In this document: piece by piece, positions 42,464 to 51,252 of the stretch
Numbering within the stretch: the stretch's first letter is position 1
How the letters are laid out: each line of letters begins with the position of its first letter
Origin: Bacteroidota bacterium
GTDB taxonomy: Bacteria > Bacteroidota > Bacteroidia > Chitinophagales > Chitinophagaceae
Assembly: GCA_020161535.1 (NCBI GenBank)
Contig: JAIUNW010000014.1
Location: 1-64,000, forward strand
DNA length: 64,000 bases
Reading direction: 5' to 3'
The notes under the pieces: generated by a model
Seen by the model: only the letters and a program-made list of their open reading frames with translations
Told to the model about the DNA's origin: nothing
The model's database searches: none
Translations under genes and position numbers: made by a program

Positions 42464-44854
42464 ATGCGCCCCACATTCTTTTTGTTGCTGGCTGGCTTTT
42501 TTTACAGCCTGAACCTGTTTTCACAAACTGAAAAATTGCCACCGGGGTTTGATGGCTATGTACAAAATGTACTGGCGCAGTTTAATGTGCCCGGTTGTGC
42601 GGTTGCCGTGGTGAAAGACGGCAAAACCATTCTCGCCAAAGGGTATGGCAGCAGGCAGGTAGGTAAGCCAGCTAACGTAGATGGACATACGCTTTTCTGC
42701 ATCGCCTCCAATTCCAAGGCATTTACTGCTGCAGCCCTCGCCATATTGGTAGAAGAAGGAAAATTAAACTGGGATGACCCCGTGGTACGGTGGTTGCCCT
42801 GGTTCCGGATGTCAGACGATTATGTGTCGATGCACCTAACGGTCAAAGACCTATTGGTGCACCACAGCGGACTGGCTGCTTACACGGGCGATCTGTTGTA
42901 TTTTCCACCGTCTGATTTTACGCGCCGCCAGGTATTGTGGAAACTGCGCGATATGCCGCTGGTGCATGGCTTCCGCACTACTTATGCGTATGATAATATC
43001 TTATACCTGGCAGCAGGCGAAATCATTGAAACGGTTTCGCATATGCGCTGGGAAGATTTTGTGCGCACCCGCATTTTCGACAAGATTGGCATGACTGATA
43101 CCCGCGCCAGTGTAGCCGATCTGGACCCGGCAGGCAATATTGCGTATGCACATGTGCAACTGGGCGACAAAGTTGTGCAGGTAGATGATATGTTCAATCG
43201 CTTGTTGGGTCGTATTTCCAACCCCGCAGGCGGCATTGCTTCCAGCGCGAACGATATGGCCAAATGGATGATTACCCAACTCGATTCGGGCAAGCTGGCA
43301 GGCAACCAACGACTGTTCAGTGCTAAAACCACCAAGAACTTGTGGAGCATGGTGCAGCCCATTCCGGTTTCAAAACTTGACCCACCATTTGCGCCGGCGC
43401 AAATGGATTTTTATGGATATGCATTGGGATTCAGGACCTATAATTACCGCCACCTGAAAGTAGTGGGTCATGGTGGCCGGCTCGATGGCACGGTTTCGCA
43501 GGTGGCGATGATACCTTCGTTGGGGTTGGGCATCACCGTATTAACCAACCAGGATGTATCCAGTGCCTACTGGCCCATCATCTATAGCCTGATTGACTAT
43601 TATGCAGGCGCGAAAAAATTCGATTGGCTGGGCAGTTTCAAAACAGCTTACGACAAAAGTTTGAAAGAAGGGGCTAACAAAGCCGATTCGATGGCACCGG
43701 TAAACAGCCTGGCCAAAGACAGCATTCCATTTAGCCGGTATGTAGGCGTTTATCGCGATGCGGTATATGGCGATATCAGCATTGCGTTGGAAAACAACCA
43801 GCCTACCCTGCGTTTTATTCATTCGCCGTTGATGGTGGCCGATTTGCAATATTATCGCTACCAGCATTATGTGGCACGATTTCGGCACCGCGATTTGCGT
43901 ACCGATGCCTATGTGAAATTAAACCTAAATGAAACCGGCGCGGTGGAAGACATAACGATGAGAGTATTTGATCCCGCCTCAGACAACGACTTTAGCATGC
44001 TTCGGTTCAAACCCCTGAAAAAAATGGATACAGCCAGTTTATACAAATCGATTCGTGAAGTGATGGCCATGCATCCCGAAGCAACCTTTGGTATTGCGTT
44101 CAAAGACCTGCAAACGGGTGAGGAATTTGGTCTGGGCAGCAACCAGGTTTTTCATGCAGCGAGCACCATGAAAACAGCGGTACTCATAGAAACCTTTCGC
44201 CAAATAAAAGAAGGCCGGTTCAAACTCAGTGATTCAATACTGGTGAAGAATGAATTCAGCAGTATTGTGGATGGTTCAGCGTATAGTTTGGCAGCTACCG
44301 ACGACAGTGAATTCGATCTCTATGCACAGGTCGGCAAAAAACTGCCGATTGCTGATATTCTGCATCGCATGATCACCCTCAGTAGCAATATGGCGACCAA
44401 CCTGATCATTGAACTGGTGGGTGCAGAAAATGTGATGAAGACCATTGGCAATATGGGCCTGAAAGACATGAAAGTATTGCGCGGCGTGGAAGACAACAAA
44501 GCATATCGGCAAGGCCTTAACAATGTAACCACGGCACATGACCTGGTTATACTGATGGAATGGATCGCCAAAGGAAAAGCGGTAGACCGGGCTTCGAGCG
44601 ACCAGATGATTGCCATTCTTAAAGACCAACAGTTTAAAGACGTGATTGCCGGCCTGCTGCCCAAAGAAGTTGAAGTGGCCAGCAAAAGCGGCTCCATCAC
44701 CAAAGTACAACACGATTCGGGTATTGTATTCCTGCCTAACGGGCAGCAATACACGATTGCGTTGTTGTCGAGCGGCATTGCTGGCGAAGCCGAAGCAAAA
44801 GCTACACTCGCTAAAATTTCAAAAATCATTTACGACCATATCATCAATCAATAG
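42464..44854 (+). CDS. Fusion of a class C-like serine hydrolase, a DUF3471-like domain and a class A beta-lactamase-like domain
   Basis: 796 residues from the ATG at 42464 (an in-frame TTG at 42440 overlaps the sulfatase gene); signal peptide to about residue 20. Domain 1 (~25-385, beta-lactamase/AmpC-EstB type) has S82-N-S-K85, Y176-D-N178 and H336-G-G. A linker domain at about 420-515 resembles DUF3471. Domain 2 (~525-790, beta-lactamase2/class A type) has S567-T-M-K570, S640-S-N642 and K741-S-G743. So both halves keep a complete serine-hydrolase motif set. Possible jobs are beta-lactam or D-peptide hydrolysis in the periplasm. It sits between a sulfatase and a PLP enzyme in a tight operon. 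Confidence 0.85.
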   Translation: MRPTFFLLLAGFFYSLNLFSQTEKLPPGFDGYVQNVLAQFNVPGCAVAVVKDGKTILAKGYGSRQVGKPANVDGHTLFCIASNSKAFTAAALAILVEEGKLNWDDPVVRWLPWFRMSDDYVSMHLTVKDLLVHHSGLAAYTGDLLYFPPSDFTRRQVLWKLRDMPLVHGFRTTYAYDNILYLAAGEIIETVSHMRWEDFVRTRIFDKIGMTDTRASVADLDPAGNIAYAHVQLGDKVVQVDDMFNRLLGRISNPAGGIASSANDMAKWMITQLDSGKLAGNQRLFSAKTTKNLWSMVQPIPVSKLDPPFAPAQMDFYGYALGFRTYNYRHLKVVGHGGRLDGTVSQVAMIPSLGLGITVLTNQDVSSAYWPIIYSLIDYYAGAKKFDWLGSFKTAYDKSLKEGANKADSMAPVNSLAKDSIPFSRYVGVYRDAVYGDISIALENNQPTLRFIHSPLMVADLQYYRYQHYVARFRHRDLRTDAYVKLNLNETGAVEDITMRVFDPASDNDFSMLRFKPLKKMDTASLYKSIREVMAMHPEATFGIAFKDLQTGEEFGLGSNQVFHAASTMKTAVLIETFRQIKEGRFKLSDSILVKNEFSSIVDGSAYSLAATDDSEFDLYAQVGKKLPIADILHRMITLSSNMATNLIIELVGAENVMKTIGNMGLKDMKVLRGVEDNKAYRQGLNNVTTAHDLVILMEWIAKGKAVDRASSDQMIAILKDQQFKDVIAGLLPKEVEVASKSGSITKVQHDSGIVFLPNGQQYTIALLSSGIAGEAEAKATLAKISKIIYDHIINQ

Positions 44855-44856
44855 TC

Positions 44857-46035
44857 ATGGAAAAACATCTCCGCAAAAGCACCCAGGCTGTATGGGCCGG
44901 TGAAGATCAATTCAATGCTTATGGTGCTGCCACCACCCCCATCTTCAACAGTGTAGCCTTCTCGTACAAGGACCTGGATCACTGGCAGGATGTGGCACTG
45001 GGCAAAGCGGAGGGTTTTATCTATAGCCGGAACACGAACCCAACGGTACGGGCGCTGGAAGAAAAGATCCGCGTGTTGGAAGGCGGCGAAGCAGCGATTG
45101 CTTTTGCCACCGGTATGGCTGCCATCAGCAATACCCTGTTCAGTTTTTTGCACCCCGGTCGCAAAGTGATATCCATTAAAGACAGTTATGGTGGCACGAG
45201 CAAAATCTTTCTTGATTTTCTGCCGCAGTACGGCATTGATGTGGAGTTGTGCGATACCACAGATCATGAGCAATTGGAGGCAGCCATCGCCCGCGGTTGT
45301 GATCTGCTCTATCTCGAAACACCTACCAACCCAACATTAAAAGTAGTTGATATTGCGCGGCTCGCTTCGGCGGCACATGCTGTTGGTGCGATTGTAGTAG
45401 TTGACAATACTTTTGCCACGCCCATTAACCAATCGCCGTTAACCCTGGGTGCTGATTTAGTGGTGCACAGCGCCACCAAATTTTTATGTGGTCACTCTGA
45501 TGCGATGGGCGGCCTGTTAACCGGCAAAGCAGCCCTGATTCAAAAAGTGTATCAATTCAGGGAGATCAATGGCGCCAGTTTACAGGCAGATCCTGCGTAT
45601 ATGATTGCGCGTGGCATGAAGACCCTGGAACTGCGCATTGAAAGGCAAAATGCCTCAGCCATGCAAATTGCACTGTGGCTGGAAGCGCATCCTAAAGTGA
45701 AACAGGTATTTTATCCCGGACTCGCTTCGCATCCGGGTCATCGTGTGGCTTCCTTGCAAATGCGAGGCTTCGGTGGCATGATGAGTTTTTCATTGGATGG
45801 CGGTTTCGACAAAGTGCAAAAAGTATTGCCTGCGTTGAAGCTAACGCACCTCGCGGCCAGTCTCGGTTCGGTGAGTACCCTCGCGGGACCGCCGCGCACT
45901 ACCAGCCATGTGGAGCTTACCGAAGAACAACGCGCGCTGTTGGGTATTCCCGAGAGTTTGATCCGCTACTCGGTGGGTATAGAAAATGTGGAAGACCTGA
46001 TTGCTGATTTGGACCAGGCGCTGGCTTTAATTTGA
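44857..46035 (+). CDS. Cys/Met-metabolism PLP enzyme (cystathionine gamma-synthase/lyase family)
   Basis: 392 residues, a fold-type I PLP enzyme. Visible are YSRNTNPTVRALEEKI, the cofactor loop FATGMAAISNT, LETPTNPTLKVVDI, the Asp of VVDNTFATP, and the PLP Lys K208 in VVHSATKFLCGHSD. The C-terminal S(L/V)GSVSTLAGPPRTTSH block is also typical. Family members act as cystathionine gamma-synthase, cystathionine lyase, methionine gamma-lyase or O-acetylhomoserine sulfhydrylase; sequence reading alone does not separate them. It starts two bases after the beta-lactamase-fold gene, and its stop overlaps the convergent GH92 gene by nine bases. Confidence 0.88.
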   Translation: MEKHLRKSTQAVWAGEDQFNAYGAATTPIFNSVAFSYKDLDHWQDVALGKAEGFIYSRNTNPTVRALEEKIRVLEGGEAAIAFATGMAAISNTLFSFLHPGRKVISIKDSYGGTSKIFLDFLPQYGIDVELCDTTDHEQLEAAIARGCDLLYLETPTNPTLKVVDIARLASAAHAVGAIVVVDNTFATPINQSPLTLGADLVVHSATKFLCGHSDAMGGLLTGKAALIQKVYQFREINGASLQADPAYMIARGMKTLELRIERQNASAMQIALWLEAHPKVKQVFYPGLASHPGHRVASLQMRGFGGMMSFSLDGGFDKVQKVLPALKLTHLAASLGSVSTLAGPPRTTSHVELTEEQRALLGIPESLIRYSVGIENVEDLIADLDQALALI

Positions 46036-48324
46036 GTGCCTATTGCTCATAAAGAATTCCAGTTTCCCTCCTGCCAGTATACTGCTATGTTCCAGTTGCC
46101 AGTTGCTGATGGGCTTGCCATTGAGTAAAACTTTTTTCACGTACACATTAACGGGCGATTGGTTGTGCGCGACAATGCTGAATGTTTTTCCATTGTCGAG
46201 TTGAATGGAGGCTTCTTCTATCGCCGGACTCCCAATGGCATAACTACTACTACCAGGCGCAACAGGATAAAAGCCAAGGCTGTTGAAAATATACCAGGCA
46301 CTCATTTGTCCGCAGTCGTCGTTACCCCCCAACCCGTCGGGTGCCGACTTATATTGGTTCAACAAAATCTTGCGCACCCATTCCTGGGTTTTATATGGCG
46401 CGCCCGCAGCGGTGAACAGATACGCCACATGGTGTGAGGGTTCATTGCCATGCACGTAGTTGCCAATGATGCCATCGCGGGTGATGTCTTCGGTATGCGC
46501 GAAAAATTCATCGGGCAAGTGCATGGTAAACAATGAATCCAGGTGACGGAGAAAGATTTTTTTTCCGCCCATTAAACTGATCAAGGCAGCAGGATCATGC
46601 GGCACATACAAACTGTAGTTCCAGGCATTGCCTTCGATATACCCTTTCTGGTGTGTGCTCAGCGGATCAAAGTCTTTGATGAAACTGCCATCGCTCATCC
46701 GCGCCTGCATAAAGCCCGTGGCCGGGTTCCACACCTGGCGGAAGTTTTGCGACCGTTTCATGAACTGCTCATATATATCAGTTCGGTTTAATTTCAACGC
46801 CGCCTGGGCAATGGCCCAATCATCGTAGGCATATTCCAATGTCTTTGATACCGATGAACTGCTTTTGTCTTCGGGCACATATCCCCGATCGATGTACTCT
46901 CCCAGTCCATCGTAGTTGCGATGCATGGCCGTGGCTACACAAGCATCGAGTGCTTTGTTGGCATCAAAACTAGCATTGCCTTTTACAATGGCATCGGCAA
47001 TCACCGATACACTGTGGTAACCGATCATGCACCAGTTTTCATTGGCATAATGGCTCCATACCGGTAACATCTGGTGCACGCTTTGGTTATAATGTGCCAG
47101 CATCGACTGGATCATATCTGCATTGCGTTGCGGCTGGAGGATGTTCAGCAAAGGATGAAAGGCGCGATAGGTATCCCACAACGAATAGCTGCTGTAATTG
47201 GTGAAACCATTGGCCTGGTGGATATTCTGGTCAAGGCCTTTGTACCGGCCGTCTACATCCATGTACACCGTTGGCATCAGGGCCGCATGGTACATAGCTG
47301 TGTAGAAATTCTCCAGGGTAGCCTGGTTGCTGCTTTTTATAGTAACCTTGGCCAATTCTTTTTCCCAGGCTGCTTCGCCTGCAGCTTTCACCGCATCAAA
47401 ATCCCAGCCGGCAATTTCTGTGTTGAGGTTTAACAAAGCGCCTTCGGTGCTAACAGGCGAGAGTGCCAGTTTCACTTCTACTGTTTCATTGGCTGCTACA
47501 TCAAAATCAAACCAGGCGCGGATGCAATGGCCGGCCATCTCCGGAAAATTTTTGTCTTGTTTGAACTTGCCCCAGAAGCCGCGGTAAGCTTGTACGGGAT
47601 CGTATTTTCGAAAGCCGTATTCCTTTATGGGTTTCGAGAAGCGCATGGCAAAATACACCGTACGCGTGCGCGCCCAACCATTGGTTTGCCTGAAACCGGT
47701 AATGCTGCCATCTTTTTCTACGCGGATAAATGTCCATACATTTTTGTCGTCGTAATTGTAGATGCCGTGCATGGCATCGAAGATGATATGAGCAGGACCG
47801 CCGGCCGGAAAGCGATAGCGGTGCATGCCCACGCGCGTGGTGGCGGTGAGTTCGGCAGTTATATTTTGGTCGTCGAGTTTTACTTTGTAATAAGCAGGCG
47901 TAGCGACTTCGTTTTCGTGGCTGAATACAGACCGATAGCCGGTTTCAGGATGATCGGCTGTACCGGGATTGAGTTGCAATTCACCGGTGGTTGGCATCAG
48001 CAGAAAATCACCGAGGTCGCTATGGCCGGTTCCGCTGAAATGGGTATGACTGAAACCGACGATGGTTTTATCGCTGTATTGATAGCCCGCGCAATATTTG
48101 TACACATCGGGATTGTATTTGCCATTCATCTCATAGGGAATGGTGTCGGTATCGGGACTCAATTGAACGGCACCAAAAGGCAGGGTTGCGCCGGGAAACA
48201 CATGTCCCATGCGGGCCGTACCAGTAAGCGGCCGCACATAGGAAATAAGTTTTGTTTGCGCATGAACAATGGAAACAAGTACAACAAATGCAAAAAGCAG
48301 GAAAGATTTTTTATAGGTTAACAT
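46027..48324 (-). CDS. GH92 alpha-mannosidase
   Basis: 765 residues from the ATG at 48324 (TTG two codons upstream is less likely), with signal peptide ending VHAQ. GH92 enzymes are calcium-dependent, inverting exo-alpha-mannosidases, often trimming alpha-1,2-linked mannose of N-glycans or mannans. Signatures are RPLTGTARMGHVFPGATLPF at the mature N-terminus, GFSHTHFSGTGHSDLGDF, LWDTYRAFHPLL, GNAWNYSLYVPHD, GNEPSHHVAYLF and GGNDDCGQMSAWYIF. The start codon lies two bases past the stop of the upstream peptidase gene, indicating translational coupling. Confidence 0.95.
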   Translation of the reverse strand: MLTYKKSFLLFAFVVLVSIVHAQTKLISYVRPLTGTARMGHVFPGATLPFGAVQLSPDTDTIPYEMNGKYNPDVYKYCAGYQYSDKTIVGFSHTHFSGTGHSDLGDFLLMPTTGELQLNPGTADHPETGYRSVFSHENEVATPAYYKVKLDDQNITAELTATTRVGMHRYRFPAGGPAHIIFDAMHGIYNYDDKNVWTFIRVEKDGSITGFRQTNGWARTRTVYFAMRFSKPIKEYGFRKYDPVQAYRGFWGKFKQDKNFPEMAGHCIRAWFDFDVAANETVEVKLALSPVSTEGALLNLNTEIAGWDFDAVKAAGEAAWEKELAKVTIKSSNQATLENFYTAMYHAALMPTVYMDVDGRYKGLDQNIHQANGFTNYSSYSLWDTYRAFHPLLNILQPQRNADMIQSMLAHYNQSVHQMLPVWSHYANENWCMIGYHSVSVIADAIVKGNASFDANKALDACVATAMHRNYDGLGEYIDRGYVPEDKSSSSVSKTLEYAYDDWAIAQAALKLNRTDIYEQFMKRSQNFRQVWNPATGFMQARMSDGSFIKDFDPLSTHQKGYIEGNAWNYSLYVPHDPAALISLMGGKKIFLRHLDSLFTMHLPDEFFAHTEDITRDGIIGNYVHGNEPSHHVAYLFTAAGAPYKTQEWVRKILLNQYKSAPDGLGGNDDCGQMSAWYIFNSLGFYPVAPGSSSYAIGSPAIEEASIQLDNGKTFSIVAHNQSPVNVYVKKVLLNGKPISNWQLEHSSILAGGKLEFFMSNRHSN

Positions 48325-48326
48325 GA

Positions 48327-49955
48327 TCAAAATGCTTTTTTGGGCGTGGGCAGGGCTATTTTAAGATCGTCGACAAAACTTTTTTCCTGCATGATTTTTT
48401 CTATGTCCTGCGTTTTGCGCGGTGCCAGGTTGGTAAGCAATTCCATTTTCTTTTTATCGATCCGCACATCGTCTTCTATTCGCACCGCAATGCTCCACCA
48501 TTTTTTATCGCAGGCACTACCGGGCGGAATATAAATACCAGGCTCCACCGTGATTACCATATTTTCTTTTAGAATATCGTAATCGCCTTTGTCGTGTACA
48601 TCGAGGCCCAGAAAATGCGAACAACCATGCGGATAATATTTGCGCACTTCATCGGCTGATTTGATGATGCCGAGTCGCATGAGTCCGCGGGCAACTGCAG
48701 CCGCCGCTGTGTCTTCAATGGCAGCAAAGCTGGTGCCTTCTTTACAAATGGCGAAGACGGCCTCTTGCGCATCGTAGACAATATCATAAATCTGTTTTTG
48801 CTCGGCACTGTATTTGCCGTTGGCGGGGAAAGTGCGGGTTACATCGGCAGAGTAGCCATGGTATTCTGCGCCTACATCCATGAGCACCATATTTTTGCCA
48901 ATGGCGGTGGCTGAATTTTCTTCGTAGTGCAGGGTGCAACCATTTTCACCCGCACCCACAATGGATCCATACCCCACGTCTTCGGCGCCAAGTTTTTTGT
49001 GGATGAATTCCTGCACGCCCTGCAACTCCCGCTCCGACATATCGGGCCGTACCGCTTTCATGGCTTCCACATGCGCAAGGCTGGAGATGTCGATCGCTTT
49101 GCGCAAGAGTTCCATTTCTTCGGGCGTTTTGATTTGTCGAAGCTGGTTGGTGAACTCCTCAAATAAAAGATGGTTGACCTGCCGTTTGTTGATGCCCTCA
49201 AAAATGGCAGCCATGGCAGCCGAATCTTTGGTCGATAGCATTGCCTGGTACGTGGGATCATTCCGAAACGCTGCACTGGCGGCGGCTTTCTCCTGTAGAT
49301 AATGAATGACACGCGAACGATAGGGCTCGCCCGCCAAATAGGGACTGGCAGCAATTTTTGCCTGATCGGCTGCGAAGTCATCATTCAGGTCGGCAACACC
49401 CGCTTTCGCTTTAAAGATCCTGACCAGGTCGTACACATCTTCTTTACTGTTTACGTTATCAGCCAGGTCTTTTACACCACCATAAATGATTTTGTCGAAA
49501 GTTTTTAAATCGATGGGCAGTTTTTCAAAAGCGGTGTTCTCTAACACCAGGTCGATGCCCAGTTTTTGTTGTGCGCCTGTTACGCCCAAGCGTTTGCCGG
49601 TCCAGGTTTCCCTGCGCGGATCGCGTTTGCGTACATAGAGCATTTCATTATAAGGTTTGTCGCTTCCAGCCGTTTGCTTTTCTTTAAACACCAGCAATAC
49701 GCCTTCGGGTTCGGTGTACCCGCTGAAATAATACAGATCGGGATTGGCATGGTACCGGTAATTGACATCGTTGGAAAATACCCGTTCGGGATAGGCGAAG
49801 AATATCGCTACCGAATTGGCCGGCATCATTTGTCGCAGTGCTTCGCGTCGGCCCTTGTGAAAAGAGGGTTGCAAATAGTCGGTGGGTTGGGGCAACTGCG
49901 CCAACAAACAGCAGCTATACATGACCGTTAGAAAGGCCAGCAGTAATTTTTTCAT
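48327..49955 (-). CDS. Secreted Xaa-Pro aminopeptidase (M24B)
   Basis: 542 residues with a signal peptide (MKKLLLAFLTVMYSCCLLAQ). The N-terminal creatinase-like domain spans about 30-230 (FFAYPERVFSNDVNYRYHAN, LYYFSGYTEPEG). The C-terminal pita-bread domain carries the five metal ligands: two Asp in LMDVGAEYHGYSADVTRTFP, His in YYPHGCSHFLGLDVHD, Glu in VITVEPGIYIPPG and Glu in VRIEDDVRI. It removes N-terminal residues preceding proline, here in the periplasm or outside the cell. It is followed directly by GH92, and cmk lies eight bases upstream. Confidence 0.93.
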   Translation of the reverse strand: MKKLLLAFLTVMYSCCLLAQLPQPTDYLQPSFHKGRREALRQMMPANSVAIFFAYPERVFSNDVNYRYHANPDLYYFSGYTEPEGVLLVFKEKQTAGSDKPYNEMLYVRKRDPRRETWTGKRLGVTGAQQKLGIDLVLENTAFEKLPIDLKTFDKIIYGGVKDLADNVNSKEDVYDLVRIFKAKAGVADLNDDFAADQAKIAASPYLAGEPYRSRVIHYLQEKAAASAAFRNDPTYQAMLSTKDSAAMAAIFEGINKRQVNHLLFEEFTNQLRQIKTPEEMELLRKAIDISSLAHVEAMKAVRPDMSERELQGVQEFIHKKLGAEDVGYGSIVGAGENGCTLHYEENSATAIGKNMVLMDVGAEYHGYSADVTRTFPANGKYSAEQKQIYDIVYDAQEAVFAICKEGTSFAAIEDTAAAAVARGLMRLGIIKSADEVRKYYPHGCSHFLGLDVHDKGDYDILKENMVITVEPGIYIPPGSACDKKWWSIAVRIEDDVRIDKKKMELLTNLAPRKTQDIEKIMQEKSFVDDLKIALPTPKKAF

Positions 49956-49963
49956 GCAGTGGT

Positions 49964-50644
49964 TTATAATTTTTCTTTTACCCAGCCGAGGGCCATCTTC
50001 AATTGGCCTTCCATGCTGATATGCGAATTGTCAAGTACAATGGCATCGGTTGCCTGGCGCAGCGGGCTCACCTCCCGGTGGCTGTCGATATAATCGCGCA
50101 TCTCCAGGTTGTTCTTTACTTCTTCGAGAGTGATGTTCGGGTTCTTTTCGTACAGTTCTTTGAACCGGCGCTCTACCCGTACCGCGTTGTCGGCCGTCAT
50201 AAAAATTTTGAGTTCAGCATTTGGAAACACCACGGTGCCGATGTCGCGGCCATCCATCACAATTCCTTTTTTCTTGCCCATGGCCTGTTGCTGCTTAACG
50301 GCAAAGGTTCGCACTTCGCGAATGGCAGCTACCTCACTTACTTTTTCGGCCACCACCAGGTCGCGGATAACGTATTCTACGTTTTCGCCATTAAGATACA
50401 TTTCGCTTTGGGCGCTGTTTTCGTTGTAGTGAAATTCGAGCTGGATATTGGTGAGGGCCGATAGCACTTCTTTCTGGTCGGTCCAGTCAACATGGTTTCG
50501 CAGAAAATAAAGGGTGATAGCCCGGTACATGGCACCGCTGTCGATGTACACGTAGTTGAGTTTTTCGGCCAATTGTTTGGCCAGGGTGCTTTTACCGCAA
50601 CTGCTCCAGCCGTCGATGGTGATGATGATCTTTTTCGTCGCCAT
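49964..50644 (-). CDS. cmk: Cytidylate kinase
   Basis: Phosphorylates CMP and dCMP with ATP. 226 residues; P-loop IDGWSSCGKSTLAKQLA, CMP-binding YIDSGAMYRAITLYFLR, and the conserved DGRDIGTVVFPNAELKIFM are all present, with the LID region RRFKELYEKN and the final DSHREVSPLRQATDAIVLD. It is the first gene of a run leading into the M24 peptidase and GH92 genes on the minus strand, with an eight-base gap. Confidence 0.97.
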   Translation of the reverse strand: MATKKIIITIDGWSSCGKSTLAKQLAEKLNYVYIDSGAMYRAITLYFLRNHVDWTDQKEVLSALTNIQLEFHYNENSAQSEMYLNGENVEYVIRDLVVAEKVSEVAAIREVRTFAVKQQQAMGKKKGIVMDGRDIGTVVFPNAELKIFMTADNAVRVERRFKELYEKNPNITLEEVKNNLEMRDYIDSHREVSPLRQATDAIVLDNSHISMEGQLKMALGWVKEKL

Positions 50645-50680
50645 AAGACGTAAAGATAAGCGCGAAAAAGTGCTCAGCGA

Positions 50681-51172
50681 TTATTCATTCGGTCGTTTGG
50701 CGGCGGTCATAAAACCCATCAACAAAGGCAAGCCCACCAGGAACAGCGCAATAAAAATCCAGAAAATCCAGAAATAGCCGGGTGTTCGGCCAATGCGCGC
50801 CGCATCGATAAACATGTACTGGAGAAAAAAGAACATCGTTGCACAAAGAAAACCTACCACCTCCAATAAAAGGGCGGTACCCCGGGTGGACCTATTTGAC
50901 CGGAAGGGGCTGATATGGTATTTGTGCCAAAGGTCGGGGCGTTTGGCCAGGTACACCAGGAGGCTGTACGAGCCCGTGCCAACAAATGGAATGAGAAATA
51001 GAAAGTATTTGCTACCAGTGCCATCTACATCACCGTGGCCATTAAAATGGGTAGGAATGATGTCCGGCAGGCTGTTCCAATACAGGAGGGGCAATAACCA
51101 GGTGGCAATCATCAGCCCCAAAGTAAAAAAGAACAGTAGTTCCCAGAATGGTTTTTCCCTTTCGTTTTTCAT
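50681..51172 (-). CDS. DUF1648-containing membrane protein
   Basis: 163 residues from the ATG at 51172 (the frame opens at 51232, through the clpC terminator). Four or five hydrophobic segments are visible, starting with FWELLFFFTLGLMIATWLL. The DUF1648 hallmark LPDIIPTHFNGHGDVDGTGS lies between the first two helices. Function unknown; in Gram-positive bacteria DUF1648 occurs in SdpI-type immunity proteins, but that role is not implied here. It lies 36 bases before cmk on the same strand. Confidence 0.8.
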   Translation of the reverse strand: MKNEREKPFWELLFFFTLGLMIATWLLPLLYWNSLPDIIPTHFNGHGDVDGTGSKYFLFLIPFVGTGSYSLLVYLAKRPDLWHKYHISPFRSNRSTRGTALLLEVVGFLCATMFFFLQYMFIDAARIGRTPGYFWIFWIFIALFLVGLPLLMGFMTAAKRPNE

Positions 51173-51187
51173 GCCGGCATTGGTTGT

Positions 51188-51217
51188 AAAAAAAAGGACC
51201 GCTTTCAAGGGCGGTCC
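51188..51217 (-). terminator. Rho-independent terminator of clpC
   Basis: GGACCGC (51196-51202) and GCGGTCC (51211-51217) form a 7-bp stem with an 8-base loop; the minus strand continues with eight T (51195-51188). It lies 36 bases after the clpC stop. Confidence 0.9.
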
Positions 51218-51252
51218 GGATTTGATATACAAAAATAAGATAATCTAATCAA

